Positions 26,370-35,190 of a DNA stretch of 64,000 bases are shown piece after piece; positions within the stretch are counted from its first letter, which is position 1; each line of letters begins with the position of its first letter. A model generated the notes under the pieces. It was not told the origin of the DNA. It made no database searches and saw nothing but the letters and a program-made list of their open reading frames with translations. The translations under genes were made by a program, and so were the position numbers. The stretch comes from Hymenobacter aquaticus. GTDB taxonomy: Bacteria > Bacteroidota > Bacteroidia > Cytophagales > Hymenobacteraceae. The stretch covers positions 1,054,001 to 1,118,000 of the forward strand of contig NZ_SRLC01000001.1 in the NCBI RefSeq assembly GCF_004765605.1, written 5' to 3'.

Positions 26370-26385
26370 ATGTACAATGCATCGT

Positions 26386-28326
26386 TTAGGCGAAGGCCAG
26401 GTCTTCCTCGGCCACTTCACTCACGGGCAGCACGTCGGAGGTCACCAGGTCTTTCTCCAGGCGCAGGTTGTCGATGATGAATTCCTGGCGGGCGGGGGTG
26501 TTTTTGCCCATGTAGTAAGTCAGCACCTGCTGAATGCTGCGGTCGGACTGCAGAATCACGGGCTCGAGCTTGATGTTGTCGCCGATGAACTTGCCGAACT
26601 CGTCGGGCGAGATTTCGCCCAGGCCTTTGAAGCGGGTGATTTCGGGGTTGCGGCCCAGCTTGCGCATGGCTTCCTGCTTTTCCTGCTCGTTGTAGCAGTA
26701 GATGGTGGTCTTCTTGTTGCGCACCCGGAACAGCGGGGTTTCCAGGATGAACACGTGCCCGTTGCGGACCAGGTCGGGAAAGAACTGCAAAAAGAAGGTC
26801 AGCAGCAGCAGGCGGATGTGCATGCCGTCCACGTCGGCGTCGGTGGCAATAACCACGCGGTTGTAGCGCAAGCCCTCGATGCCTTCCTCGATGTTGAGGG
26901 CGTGCTGCAAGAGGTTGAGCTCCTCGTTTTCGTAGACGATTTTCTTCTTGAGCCCGAAGCAGTTCAGGGGCTTGCCGCGCAAACTGAACACGGCCTCGGT
27001 TTCCACGTTGCGGCTCTTGGTGATGGAGCCCGAGGCCGAGTCGCCCTCGGTGATGAAGAGCGTGGTCAGGGCTTCGGCTTCCTGCTTGCCTTCGCCGAGG
27101 TGGAAGCGGCAGTCGCGCAGCTTGCGGTTGTGCAGGTTGGCTTTCTTGGCGCGCTGGTTGGCCAGCTTTTTCACCCCGGCCATGTCCTTGCGCTCCCGCT
27201 CGCTCTGCTCGATGCGCTTCTTGAGTGCCTCGGCCACGACGGGGTTCTTGTGCAGGTAGTTGTCGAGGTGCTCCTTGAGGAAGTCCAGGATAAAGCCCCG
27301 CACCGTGGGTCCGTCCTCGCCCATGTTGATGGAGCCCAGCTTGGTTTTGGTCTGGCTTTCGAACACGGGCTCCTGCACCCGCACCGAAATGGCGGCCACG
27401 ATGCTGGCCCGGATGTCGGCCGCGTCGTACTCCTTGCTTTTGTTGGTCTTGGCAAAGAACTCGCGCACGGTTTTGACCACCGCCTCGCGGAAGGCCGCCA
27501 GGTGGGTACCGCCCTGGGTGGTGTACTGGCCGTTGACGAAGGAGTAGTATTCCTCGCCGTAGTCGTTGCCGTGGGTCATGGCCACCTCAATGTCGGGGCC
27601 CTTGAGGTGGATGATGGGGTAGCGGACCGTCTCGGCGTCGGCTTTGCGGGCCAGCAGGTCGAGCAGGCCGTTTTCGGAGTAGTACTTCTGCCCGTTGAAG
27701 TTGATGGTCAGCCCCGCGTTGAGGTAGACGTAGTTCCAGATCTGGTTTTCCAAGTACTCCGGAATGAAGCGGTAGTTCTTGAAAATCGTGTCGTCGGGCT
27801 GGAACACCATCAGCGTGCCGTTGCGCTGGCTGGTTTTCACCGGCTTGGGGTCCTGCTTGAGTACGCCGCGCTCAAACTCGGCGGCTTTCAGCTGGCCCTC
27901 GCGCACGCTCTGCACCAAAAAGTAATTGCTCAGGGCGTTAACTGCTTTGGTGCCGACCCCGTTTAAGCCCACAGACTTCTGAAAGACCTTGGAATCGTAC
28001 TTGCCGCCCGTGTTGATTTTACTGACCACATCCACCACCTTGCCCAGCGGAATACCGCGGCCGTAGTCGCGCACCTGCACCCGGCTGTCGGAAATCTTGA
28101 TGTCGATGGTGCGGCCGTGGCCCATCACGTGCTCGTCGATGGAGTTGTCGATAACTTCTTTTACCAACACGTAGATGCCATCGTCGTAAGCTGAACCGTC
28201 GCCGAGCTTACCGATGTACATGCCGGGGCGCAGCCGGATGTGCTCGCGCCAGTCGAGGGAGCGGATGCTGTCCTCGGTGTAGCCGTGGTCGGGAGTTGCA
28301 GCGATGGGTAGTTCTTCGTCAGCCAT
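26386..28326 (-). CDS. parE: DNA topoisomerase IV subunit B (ParE)
   Basis: ATPase subunit of topoisomerase IV, partner of ParC at the left edge. 646 residues, normal for ParE. The GHKL ATPase has '[10 protein letters not shown]', 'DYGRGIP' and '[14 protein letters not shown]'. The TOPRIM domain has '[10 protein letters not shown]', 'DADVDGMHI' and 'RFKGLGE'. The last 28 residues are encoded by the copy of the 3' end that belongs to the duplicated repeat, so the reading frame is intact. Downstream on the same strand come the DUF262 and HipA genes, which may receive read-through from the parE promoter. parE and parC are often adjacent in this phylum; here 25.6 kb separates them. Confidence 0.96.
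   Translation of the reverse strand: MADEELPIAATPDHGYTEDSIRSLDWREHIRLRPGMYIGKLGDGSAYDDGIYVLVKEVIDNSIDEHVMGHGRTIDIKISDSRVQVRDYGRGIPLGKVVDVVSKINTGGKYDSKVFQKSVGLNGVGTKAVNALSNYFLVQSVREGQLKAAEFERGVLKQDPKPVKTSQRNGTLMVFQPDDTIFKNYRFIPEYLENQIWNYVYLNAGLTINFNGQKYYSENGLLDLLARKADAETVRYPIIHLKGPDIEVAMTHGNDYGEEYYSFVNGQYTTQGGTHLAAFREAVVKTVREFFAKTNKSKEYDAADIRASIVAAISVRVQEPVFESQTKTKLGSINMGEDGPTVRGFILDFLKEHLDNYLHKNPVVAEALKKRIEQSERERKDMAGVKKLANQRAKKANLHNRKLRDCRFHLGEGKQEAEALTTLFITEGDSASGSITKSRNVETEAVFSLRGKPLNCFGLKKKIVYENEELNLLQHALNIEEGIEGLRYNRVVIATDADVDGMHIRLLLLTFFLQFFPDLVRNGHVFILETPLFRVRNKKTTIYCYNEQEKQEAMRKLGRNPEITRFKGLGEISPDEFGKFIGDNIKLEPVILQSDRSIQQVLTYYMGKNTPARQEFIIDNLRLEKDLVTSDVLPVSEVAEEDLAFA
26387..26472. repeat. 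Right copy of the parE 3'-end direct repeat
   Basis: 86 bp inside the intact parE coding end, matching 23313-23398 with two synonymous mismatches. It marks the right boundary of the cassette. Confidence 0.92.
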
Positions 28327-28400
28327 TGTACTTTTCGCAAATCAAATTTGAGGTAAAATAACGCAGAAAATTGGCGTTTTCCGCGCTTTGTTTTCGCTAC

Positions 28401-28427
28401 TAAAGTTAGCAAAACCGTTCTTCACAA
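28401..28427 (-). promoter_or_regulatory. parE: Possible parE promoter
   Basis: On the minus strand a TTG is followed after 16 bp by TAACTTTA, one mismatch from the Bacteroidota -7 box TAnnTTTG, ~75 bp before the parE start. Spacing is slightly short, so this is tentative. Confidence 0.3.
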
Positions 28428-28522
28428 CCTAAAGCCCCACGGCAAGGTTCCGCCTAAATTCCGCCTGCTGCTTTCCAGCGAGGCTTTTACCCACCCCTAC
28501 ACTCTCCAACCCGATTAGCAAT

Positions 28523-29716
28523 ATGCTCCCTCCCGTTACCCAACATCATTTGCCTCCTTCCGGCCACAAGCCCCAGCCCGAAGTCAAGCAGCGGCCCATC
28601 GTGCAGTTTACCTTCGTGCTGCTGGCCGGGGTGCTGCTGGTGTATGCGCTCAAGGCCCTGGACGACGTGCTGCTGCCGCTGGCTTTCGCGGCGGTGTTTA
28701 CCTTGCTGCTGCTGCCCATCTGCCGGTGGCTGGAAAGCAAGGGCCTGGGCCGCATCTGGGCCATTATCCTGTGTCTGCTGCTGCTGATCGTCATTTTCGC
28801 GGGCATCGTGCTGGCCTTCGGCTCCCAGCTGACGCAGTTCAAGGACGAGATTCCCAAGCTGCAGACCAAGACCATGGAGTTCTTCAACCAGGCCCAGGAA
28901 TGGGCCCACCAGCGCTTCGGCTACAAGCCCATGAGCATTGAGGAAGTGAAGGAGTCGACGGTGAAGGCCCTGAAGAAGTCGGGCGGCACCTACTTGGGCA
29001 CCACGCTGAACACCACCACCAACGCCCTGAGCAACCTGGCCCAGGTGCTGATCTACATCTTCTGCTTGCTGCTCTACCGCGACCATCTGCGGCAGTTCAT
29101 GTTCCGCTTCGTGACCCCCGACAAGCGCACGATGGTGCTGCACACCGTGGACAACATTCAGACCGTGGTGCAGGCGTATATCTCGGGCCTGCTCAAGGTC
29201 ATCGTCATCGTGGCCGTGCTCAACGGTATCGGGCTGGTGGCGCTGGGCGTGAAGTTTGCCATCTTCTTCGCCATTTTCGCCTCGGTGCTGGCCGTCATTC
29301 CCTACATCGGCATTATGATCGGGGCCACTATTCCGGCCATTATTACGCTGGTCGAAACCGGCTCCCCGCTGCAGGCCCTGGGCGTTATCGGCGTGTTCGT
29401 GTTCGTGCAGTTTCTGGAAGGCAACTTCATTACGCCCATGATTACCGGCTCCCAGGTCAGCATCAACCCGCTGGCCGCCATCCTGGCCCTGATTCTGGGC
29501 AACGAGCTGTGGGGCACGCCGGGCATGATTCTGAGCATTCCGATTATGGCCGTCATCAAGGTGGTGCTCGACGCCAGCAAAACCACCGAGCCCTGGGGCT
29601 TTCTGCTCGGCGACACGGCCGAGGGTGAAGACTCCACCAAGCCCGACAAAGACAAAAACAAGGAGCTCAGCTGGTGGCAGCGGCTGCTGGGCCGCAAGCC
29701 CGATACGGCCAACTAG
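28523..29716 (+). CDS. AI-2E family transporter (PerM-like)
   Basis: 397-residue inner-membrane protein of the AI-2E/PerM family, an exporter-type permease whose members move small molecules or ions. About eight hydrophobic segments are visible: an N-terminal cluster (~27-95), then ~165-190, and the dense C-terminal block starting 'VIVIVAVLNGIGLVALG'. The conserved 'FLEGNFITPMITGSQVSINPL' region matches the family's signature near the last helices (written here only in part as 'NFITPMI'). A charged cytoplasmic tail (~360-397) closes the protein. It is divergent from parE and ends at a strong terminator. The substrate is not evident. Confidence 0.88.
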   Translation: MLPPVTQHHLPPSGHKPQPEVKQRPIVQFTFVLLAGVLLVYALKALDDVLLPLAFAAVFTLLLLPICRWLESKGLGRIWAIILCLLLLIVIFAGIVLAFGSQLTQFKDEIPKLQTKTMEFFNQAQEWAHQRFGYKPMSIEEVKESTVKALKKSGGTYLGTTLNTTTNALSNLAQVLIYIFCLLLYRDHLRQFMFRFVTPDKRTMVLHTVDNIQTVVQAYISGLLKVIVIVAVLNGIGLVALGVKFAIFFAIFASVLAVIPYIGIMIGATIPAIITLVETGSPLQALGVIGVFVFVQFLEGNFITPMITGSQVSINPLAAILALILGNELWGTPGMILSIPIMAVIKVVLDASKTTEPWGFLLGDTAEGEDSTKPDKDKNKELSWWQRLLGRKPDTAN

Positions 29717-29740
29717 CCCACCCCTTTTCGGGCTTCTTTT

Positions 29741-29775
29741 GCTACCCCGTCGGCCTTGGCCGGCGGGGTAGTTTT
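29741..29775 (+). terminator. Rho-independent terminator
   Basis: Stem CTACCCCG-CGGCC paired with GGCCGGCGGGGTAG (one bulge), then TTTTG, after the AI-2E family gene. Confidence 0.8.
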
Positions 29776-29926
29776 GCTTTACGGGTCTTGGTATTGACCA
29801 ACCCTGCCTAAATTTTATAACATCTTTTTAGTAACCCTACCGTCGGGCCCGGGGTATAAAAGCCCAGGTTGGCCACCACGCGCCGACTTTCTGAATCCTT
29901 ACTTCCACCTAACCTTTTCTTGTCTT

Positions 29927-30397
29927 ATGGCAATTATCACCGGAGAAACCGCCCGCGCTTATAACGACCTCGTAGAAATCAACAAAACGGCCGCCAAGGG
30001 CTACCAGGAAGCCGCCGAAGGCGTGAGCAGCCCCGACCTGAAGTCGAAGCTCAGCGAGCTGAGCCAGCAGCGCGCCCAGTTTGCGTCCCAGCTCAGCCAG
30101 CAGGCCCAGCAGATCGGCATTAATACCGAAGACGGCAATACCCTGGAAGGCGTCGTGGCCGATGCCGCCGCCGCCGTACACCGCGGCTGGATCAACATCA
30201 AATCGGCCATTACGGGCCAGGACGACTCGGCCATTCTGGGCGAGTGCGAAACCGGCGACGCCACGGCCCTCTCGGCCTACGAAACGGCGCTGAAGTCGCA
30301 GGAAATTCCGGCCCAGGCCCGCACCGTCATCGAAAAGCAGCACAGCGAAATTCTGTCGGCCAAAAACTGGGTAACCCAGCAGAAAGGCAGCCGCTAG
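29927..30397 (+). CDS. DUF2383 (PA2169-type) four-helix protein
   Basis: 156 residues, all helical in composition, matching the ferritin-like DUF2383/PA2169 family ('LVEINKTAAKGYQEAAE', then 'LSQQRAQFASQL'). Members are stress-linked helical bundles of unknown function. There is no signal peptide. The gene has its own upstream region and terminator, so it is monocistronic. The opposite-strand frame over the same bases is a codon-bias shadow. Confidence 0.85.
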   Translation: MAIITGETARAYNDLVEINKTAAKGYQEAAEGVSSPDLKSKLSELSQQRAQFASQLSQQAQQIGINTEDGNTLEGVVADAAAAVHRGWINIKSAITGQDDSAILGECETGDATALSAYETALKSQEIPAQARTVIEKQHSEILSAKNWVTQQKGSR

Positions 30398-30413
30398 GCT
30401 CTCTTTTCTTCCT

Positions 30414-30448
30414 TAAAAAAAGCCCGCCCGCAACGGCGGGCTTTTTTT
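30414..30448. terminator. Bidirectional rho-independent terminator
   Basis: GCCCGCC/GGCGGGC stem flanked by an A7 and a T7 run, just after the DUF2383 gene. Confidence 0.88.
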
Positions 30449-30653
30449 GCGCGGGTTTTCCGTGGCTCACCCTTTTTCCGGGGCGGCGCCAGCAGGTCAA
30501 CTGCTTGCAGGGCCGAAAGCAGTGGCAGAGTACTACACCGCACCAACCGGCGCGGGCGGGCCGCGGGCAAACTTCCCGGGCTGCAACCTTCAAGTGTGTT
30601 ATCTTTGTTACCAATCAAATTAGCATCTTCTTTTACCTGAATCCGCGCCGCTT

Positions 30654-32171
30654 TTGTACGCCATCATTGACCTTGAAACTACCGGAGGGCAGCCCACGCA
30701 GGACCGCATCACGGAAGTAGCCATATTTATTCACGACGGCGAAAAGGTCGTTGACCAGTACAGTACGCTCGTTAATCCCGGGCGCCCCATCCCCTTTTTC
30801 ATCACCCAGCTCACCGGCATCACCGACGACATGGTGCGCGACGCGCCCAAGTTTCACGAGGTGGCCCGCAAGATTGTGGAGCTGACCGAAGGCTGCGTAT
30901 TCGTGGCCCACAACGTGCGCTTCGACTATTCCTTCATGAAAAAGGAGTTTGCCGACCTGGGCTACAACTACTCGCGCAAAACCCTGTGCACGGTGCGCCT
31001 GAGCCGTTCCCTGATTCCGGGCCAACCCAGCTACAGTTTGGGCAAGCTCTGTCAGAACATCGGTATTCCGCTGGAGGGCCGGCACCGGGCCGCCGGCGAC
31101 GCCGCCGCCACGGCCGTCCTGTTTGACCGGCTGCTCAAAATCAGCCAGCAGGACGAGGTGCTGCGCAACCCCACCATTTCGGCCGCCGACACGCTGGCCT
31201 CGGTTGATGCGCTGGCGCCCGTGGGGCGCGCGCCGAAGGGCACCGCTCCGGCGGCCGCGCCAGCGGTGAAACCAGCCAAGCAGCCCAGCCCGAAGCGGGT
31301 AGCGGCCGTGCAGGAAGCCATTCGCACGGCCCTGCTCCCGCCCAACATCACCCCCGAGAAAGTGGCCGCCCTGCCCCAGGAAGCCGGGGTGTACTACTTC
31401 CACAACGAGCAGGGCGAGGTTATTTACGTCGGCAAGAGCATCAACATCTACAAGCGGATTCAGCAGCACTTCGCCGTCGATTACAAGTCGCGCAAGTCGC
31501 TGGAGTTCAAGAACAGCATCTCCGACATCACCTGGGAGCTGACCGGCTCGGAGCTGGTGGCGCTGCTCTACGAGTCGGCGGAAATCAAGCGGATGAAGCC
31601 GCTGTATAACCGGGCCCAGCGCCGCTCGGTGTTTCCGGCCGGCATCTTCCTGCGCACCGACGAAAACGGCTACAAGCGCCTGTATTACGGCAAAGCCGAC
31701 GACCACGCCGAGTCGCACCCGCTCATTGCCCTGGGCAACCAGTACAAGGCCAAGGGTTTCCTGTTTCACAAGGTGGCCAAGTTCAACCTGTGCCAGAAGC
31801 TCTGCGACCTGTACAAAACCACCGGCTCCTGCTTCGACTACCAGGTGCACCGCTGCAAGGGCGCCTGCCTGGGTTTGGAGCCGGCCGAGGAATACAACAA
31901 GCGCGTGGAGGAAGCCATTGAGAGCTTCACCTACGAGCACGGCTCCTTCGTCGTGATTGGCAAAGGCCGGCGCGACGACGAGCAAACCGTGGTGGTGGTG
32001 GAGCACGGCCGCTACCTGGGCTTCGGCTACGTGGACTCCGACTTCTCGGCCCGCAAGCTCAACGACTTCAAGGAGGTCATTACCCGCTACAACGACAACA
32101 AGGACGTGCAGCAGATCATCCGGCAATACCTGCGCACCAAGCACAAGGACAAGGTGAAGGTATTCAAGTAG
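30654..32171 (+). CDS. DEDDh 3'-5' exonuclease fused to a GIY-YIG nuclease domain
   Basis: 505 residues. Residues 1-~165 form a DnaQ-type exonuclease: 'AIIDLETTGG' with D6/E8, 'VAHNVRFDYSF', and 'HRAAGDAAATAVLF' with the DEDDh histidine. A Pro/Ala linker (~185-215) leads to a GIY-YIG nuclease at ~240 ('AGVYYFHN...VIYVGKS', catalytic arginine in 'IYKRIQQHF'). A C-terminal region with 'CQKLCDLY...CFDYQVHRCKGACLG' resembles the UvrC/Cho cysteine segment. This is the architecture of Cho-like repair nucleases or of DNA polymerase III epsilon/UvrC fusions. No ATG precedes the conserved start, so TTG at 30654 is proposed. Confidence 0.88.
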   Translation: MYAIIDLETTGGQPTQDRITEVAIFIHDGEKVVDQYSTLVNPGRPIPFFITQLTGITDDMVRDAPKFHEVARKIVELTEGCVFVAHNVRFDYSFMKKEFADLGYNYSRKTLCTVRLSRSLIPGQPSYSLGKLCQNIGIPLEGRHRAAGDAAATAVLFDRLLKISQQDEVLRNPTISAADTLASVDALAPVGRAPKGTAPAAAPAVKPAKQPSPKRVAAVQEAIRTALLPPNITPEKVAALPQEAGVYYFHNEQGEVIYVGKSINIYKRIQQHFAVDYKSRKSLEFKNSISDITWELTGSELVALLYESAEIKRMKPLYNRAQRRSVFPAGIFLRTDENGYKRLYYGKADDHAESHPLIALGNQYKAKGFLFHKVAKFNLCQKLCDLYKTTGSCFDYQVHRCKGACLGLEPAEEYNKRVEEAIESFTYEHGSFVVIGKGRRDDEQTVVVVEHGRYLGFGYVDSDFSARKLNDFKEVITRYNDNKDVQQIIRQYLRTKHKDKVKVFK

Positions 32172-32193
32172 CCCCGCCCGGCTTCCTATCCGA

Positions 32194-32234
32194 CGCGAGC
32201 CGGCGGCGCATGCGCCGCCGGCTCGCGGGCTTTT
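32194..32234 (+). terminator. Rho-independent terminator
   Basis: Two perfect 17-nt arms (CGCGAGCCGGCGGCGCA and its complement) followed by GGCTTTT. Confidence 0.8.
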
Positions 32235-32330
32235 GGGAGAAAGTCAACCCGTTGAGCCGGCGTTAATATATCTTTTACTATATTCAATGCCCAGTACTCC
32301 GTTCTCTCCGCCTCGTAAACTGTTGATGCT

Positions 32331-32741
32331 ATGCAAACATTGTTTACTTCTCCCTTTCTGCGTATTCACCACGACGGCTACGCCCACGCCCTGGAGCTGG
32401 AATGGCTCGATTTCGCCAATAGCCCGCAGCTGCGCACCGGCCTGAATACGGGCCTGCAGCTGGCCGAGCAGTACCACGTCCGGGCCTGGATCGGCAACCT
32501 CAAGCGGATGCACGTCATTCGCCCCCTGGATCAGGACTGGATCAACTCGGACTGGTTTCCCCGCTTTTCCCGGCTCGATATTCTGCACATGGCCGTAGTC
32601 GAGTCGGATGACGTGCTCAACCGCCAGGGCGTGACCCGGGTGATGCACAACGCCACGGGCCTGGCCCCGCTGAGCACCGCTTATTTCCAGACCGTGGAGG
32701 AAGCCCGGCACTGGGTGCGCACCTACGCCTACGCTTTTTAG
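32331..32741 (+). CDS. Hypothetical small alpha/beta protein (STAS-like), first of a pair
   Basis: 136 residues. It begins with a strand-rich half ('RIHHDGYAHALELEWLDF'), then a helix, 'RAWIGNLKRMHVIRPLDQDW', a helix and a last strand. This layout resembles the SpoIIAA/STAS-like proteins common in Hymenobacter and relatives. No catalytic motif. The gene 220 bp downstream encodes a related protein sharing the 'P-DQ-W-SDW-PR' centre, so a tandem duplication is likely. Function unknown. Confidence 0.65.
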   Translation: MQTLFTSPFLRIHHDGYAHALELEWLDFANSPQLRTGLNTGLQLAEQYHVRAWIGNLKRMHVIRPLDQDWINSDWFPRFSRLDILHMAVVESDDVLNRQGVTRVMHNATGLAPLSTAYFQTVEEARHWVRTYAYAF

Positions 32742-32961
32742 TCAGCAGCCCGCTTATTTATCCGGCTTACTGCCAGCATTTTGCTGGCAGTCCGGCCCGG
32801 CGCGCCCCGTTAAAAAGCAATAAACCCCGCAAAATAACAGCCGGATCAGTGGGCTTTCCGGCAAAATTATCCGTACTTATAGCTACCCCGTTCCCGTTGC
32901 CCCGCTACCACCTTATTGCATTTGTTGATCCTTTTAGGCTTGCCCTGCGCAAGGTGTAGTT

Positions 32962-33387
32962 ATGGCGCATCTGCTTTATCCCAACAACGCCTCGTTGTAC
33001 TATCATAACGAGCTGGCCAGCGTCGTGGAACACGCCGACGGCTACGTCCGCATCGACTGGAATCCGGTGCCGATTCGCAGCAGCTCCCTGCGGGCCGTGT
33101 ACGAGCAGGTGCTGACCTTGCTGCGCCAGCAGGGCTTTGCCAAAGTGCTGTCCGATCATCAGCTGCTACCTCCCATTCAGCCTTCGGACCAGGAGTGGCT
33201 CTCGCAGGATTGGGTGCCACGCGCCGTGGCCCAGGCCGGCTACCGGTGCTGCGCCCTGGTGCAGGCCCACGACGTGCTCAGCCAGATTTCGCTCACCCAC
33301 ATTGTCCGGCAGCTGGGTCCGGTGCCCCTCATCGTGCGCTACTTCGAAGACAGCAGTGCGGCCGAGCGGTGGATCCGCTCCTGCTAA
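32962..33387 (+). CDS. Hypothetical small alpha/beta protein (STAS-like), second of a pair
   Basis: 141 residues, same general layout as the preceding gene: 'YVRIDWNP', 'VLTLLRQQGFAKVLSD', 'QPSDQEWLSQDWVPRAVAQ' and a C-terminal 'VRYFEDSSAAERWI'. The two proteins align best over the central DQ-W-DW-PR segment and the final helix. A hairpin (CTGCCAGC-ATTTT-GCTGGCAG, 32769-32789) separates the genes, so they are probably transcribed separately. It converges on the lipoprotein gene that follows. Function unknown. Confidence 0.62.
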   Translation: MAHLLYPNNASLYYHNELASVVEHADGYVRIDWNPVPIRSSSLRAVYEQVLTLLRQQGFAKVLSDHQLLPPIQPSDQEWLSQDWVPRAVAQAGYRCCALVQAHDVLSQISLTHIVRQLGPVPLIVRYFEDSSAAERWIRSC

Positions 33388-33431
33388 CGGGCTTGAGCTG
33401 CGGACCGGCTTTTTCATCCGCAATGCCCGGG

Positions 33432-35054
33432 TTAAAACAAGCGGTGCCGCAGCAGCCAGCCGGCCGCGTCAAACTCGGTGGCGGCGGGCACGTAGGGTTC
33501 CACTTTCACGGGCTTGGCCACGGTGATGAGGTTACCGTCGCCACTGTCGTACACCATCACGTTGGCGGGCTTGTCGGCGGCGGCGTTTTGCAGCACCACT
33601 TTATCCTGGCCGGCCCCGTCGTAGATGCCGATGGCGAAGCGGTGGTCGGGCAGGCCCCGCAGCTCGAACACGTCGTTACCGCCCAGACCGAAGATCTTGA
33701 TGGAGCGGGTTTGCTGGTAAGAAAACGTGCGCTGGCCGACCAGGCTGTCGGGGCGGCCGGCGTGCAGGCTGTACTGGCTCACGCGTAGCTGCCCCGCGCC
33801 GGCCGGCTCCAGCACGAACCGCTCGGGCTGGTCGGTGCCCGGAATTTCAACTTCGCGGGCCAGCAGCTCATAAAAACGGGCGGCTACGGCCTTGAGCTGG
33901 TCGCGGCGGCCGCGCAGGTTTTCCGTGAATTCGCCGCCGGCCTGGGCATACACTTCCTTGGGCCAGAGGGCCAGGGCATCGGCAATAACCGGGTCGGACA
34001 GGCTACGCTGCATCGAGTCGGCGACCTGCTCGAAATCCTGGGCCGTGAGATACACCAGCAGCGACTTGTCCATGGGCCGGGCGGCGCGGTTGAGGCCTTC
34101 CACGTCGCTGAGGCGGATTTTCTGGTGGAAGCTCTGGTAGTTAGACTTCACCCAGCCGATAATGTGGGTAAAAAAACCGTCGTCGAACTTGAAAAAGGCG
34201 TGGTCCCGGTCGCGCGGGATGGCGCGGTAGACGGTAGCGCCGCCGGCCGCCGGAAAGCTGGCCCAGCGCCACTGGTCTTCGCGCCGGCTCCAGTCGCCGA
34301 GCCACATATCGAACAGGCGGGCCCGCAGGTACCAGCGGGCGTCGATGCGGTGCCGGGGGTTGTAGGCCAGGTTGGTAAACACCTTGCGGGAGCTTTCCAC
34401 CTTGGCCGAGCGGCCGAAGCTGCTCACGCCGCGCTGGTCGCCCTCGGGCCGCTCCTCGAACAGGTAGAGGGCATTGGCAAAGCTCTTGCGGAACTCGCCC
34501 AGGGCCGGGTCGTCGGCCACGTACACCAGCCGCGGGTTGGTATGGTACACGCCCGCCGCCGCCGCCAGCGGGGCCACGATATAAGCGCCGTAGGGGTTGA
34601 TAACGCTGGTTTGATCCTTCATCAGCCGCCCGATGGGGCCGTCGCGCAGGCCTTCGGGCAGGGCCTTGGTAGCATCCTTATCCACGGAGCGCAGCACGTA
34701 CTCGGTGCCGTTGCGGTCGAGCAGGCGCAGGTTTTTGGTTTGGAAGCTGCCGCCCTCCCGCACCGGGGTCAGGCCGCCGGGCACGGCCGTGCGCAGGTTG
34801 AACACGGGCGCTTCTACGGGCGTGGCCCAGATCCGGCGGTAGTGCTTGCCCCAGAAAAAGCGGTGCACCGGTCCGCGCAGGTACTGGGCTCCGGCGGCCA
34901 CGCGCACGGTGGAGTCGGGGCTGATAACGGGAGGGGCCGCCGCCGGCGCGGCTGGCGCGGAGCAGGAGGCAAACAGCAGCCCGCAGCCCAGGGCGGTACT
35001 CAGCACGGCGGGATTCCAGACACGGTAGGAAAAGGACACGAAGCAGGTGAACAA
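33432..35054 (-). CDS. Lipoprotein of a Bacteroidota family with kinase-like motifs, paralog A
   Basis: 540 residues. It starts with a long signal sequence ending in a lipobox ('LLFASC'), so it is probably an envelope lipoprotein. Conserved family blocks are 'YLRGPVHRFFWGKHYRRIWATP', split here as 'KHYRRIWATPV', then 'PGGLTPVREGGSFQT', 'YVLRSVDKDATK', 'ARLFDMWLGDWSRREDQW' and 'AIPRDRDHAFFKFDDG'. The order basic nucleotide-contact region, GDW-xRxxQW, then RDRDxxF resembles the catalytic and metal-binding loops of atypical (HipA/Fam20-like) kinases, which is an inference. In other Bacteroidota I recall this region following a metallophosphoesterase domain in a larger protein. Paralog B is divergent from it. 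Confidence 0.72.
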   Translation of the reverse strand: MFTCFVSFSYRVWNPAVLSTALGCGLLFASCSAPAAPAAAPPVISPDSTVRVAAGAQYLRGPVHRFFWGKHYRRIWATPVEAPVFNLRTAVPGGLTPVREGGSFQTKNLRLLDRNGTEYVLRSVDKDATKALPEGLRDGPIGRLMKDQTSVINPYGAYIVAPLAAAAGVYHTNPRLVYVADDPALGEFRKSFANALYLFEERPEGDQRGVSSFGRSAKVESSRKVFTNLAYNPRHRIDARWYLRARLFDMWLGDWSRREDQWRWASFPAAGGATVYRAIPRDRDHAFFKFDDGFFTHIIGWVKSNYQSFHQKIRLSDVEGLNRAARPMDKSLLVYLTAQDFEQVADSMQRSLSDPVIADALALWPKEVYAQAGGEFTENLRGRRDQLKAVAARFYELLAREVEIPGTDQPERFVLEPAGAGQLRVSQYSLHAGRPDSLVGQRTFSYQQTRSIKIFGLGGNDVFELRGLPDHRFAIGIYDGAGQDKVVLQNAAADKPANVMVYDSGDGNLITVAKPVKVEPYVPAATEFDAAGWLLRHRLF

Positions 35055-35190
35055 GGGCGGAAAAATGACGGGCCGCGGCCCATCCCGCCCTTATAGCGCA
35101 AACCAAAGCCCAGCGGTTGTGCTTGCTTTAGCGCCCACCTTTACCGCGCAGCTTCGTTGAAGGACTCAAGCCGCGCTTTTCCCCGCTTCA

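Larger units (their letters stand above)
23399..26386 (-). mobile_element. DUF262-HipA cassette inserted at the 3' end of parE
   Basis: A compact segment holding only two coupled genes, bounded by an 86-bp direct repeat of the parE 3' end (23313-23398 and 26387-26472; the two copies are exactly 3074 bp apart). Gene density reaches the repeats: the HipA stop is 6 bp from the left copy, and the DUF262 start is 51 bp from the parE stop. No integrase, transposase or terminal inverted repeat was seen. Integration with regeneration of the gene end, or recombination with a parE-linked donor, are both possible. Confidence 0.65.

Noticed and set aside
26377..27966. 529-codon open frame on the plus strand
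   Set aside because: Antisense to parE, whose motifs are complete. The frame has no motif of its own.
30633..32144. 503-codon open frame on the minus strand
   Set aside because: Antisense to the exonuclease/GIY-YIG gene; composition is that of a shadow frame.
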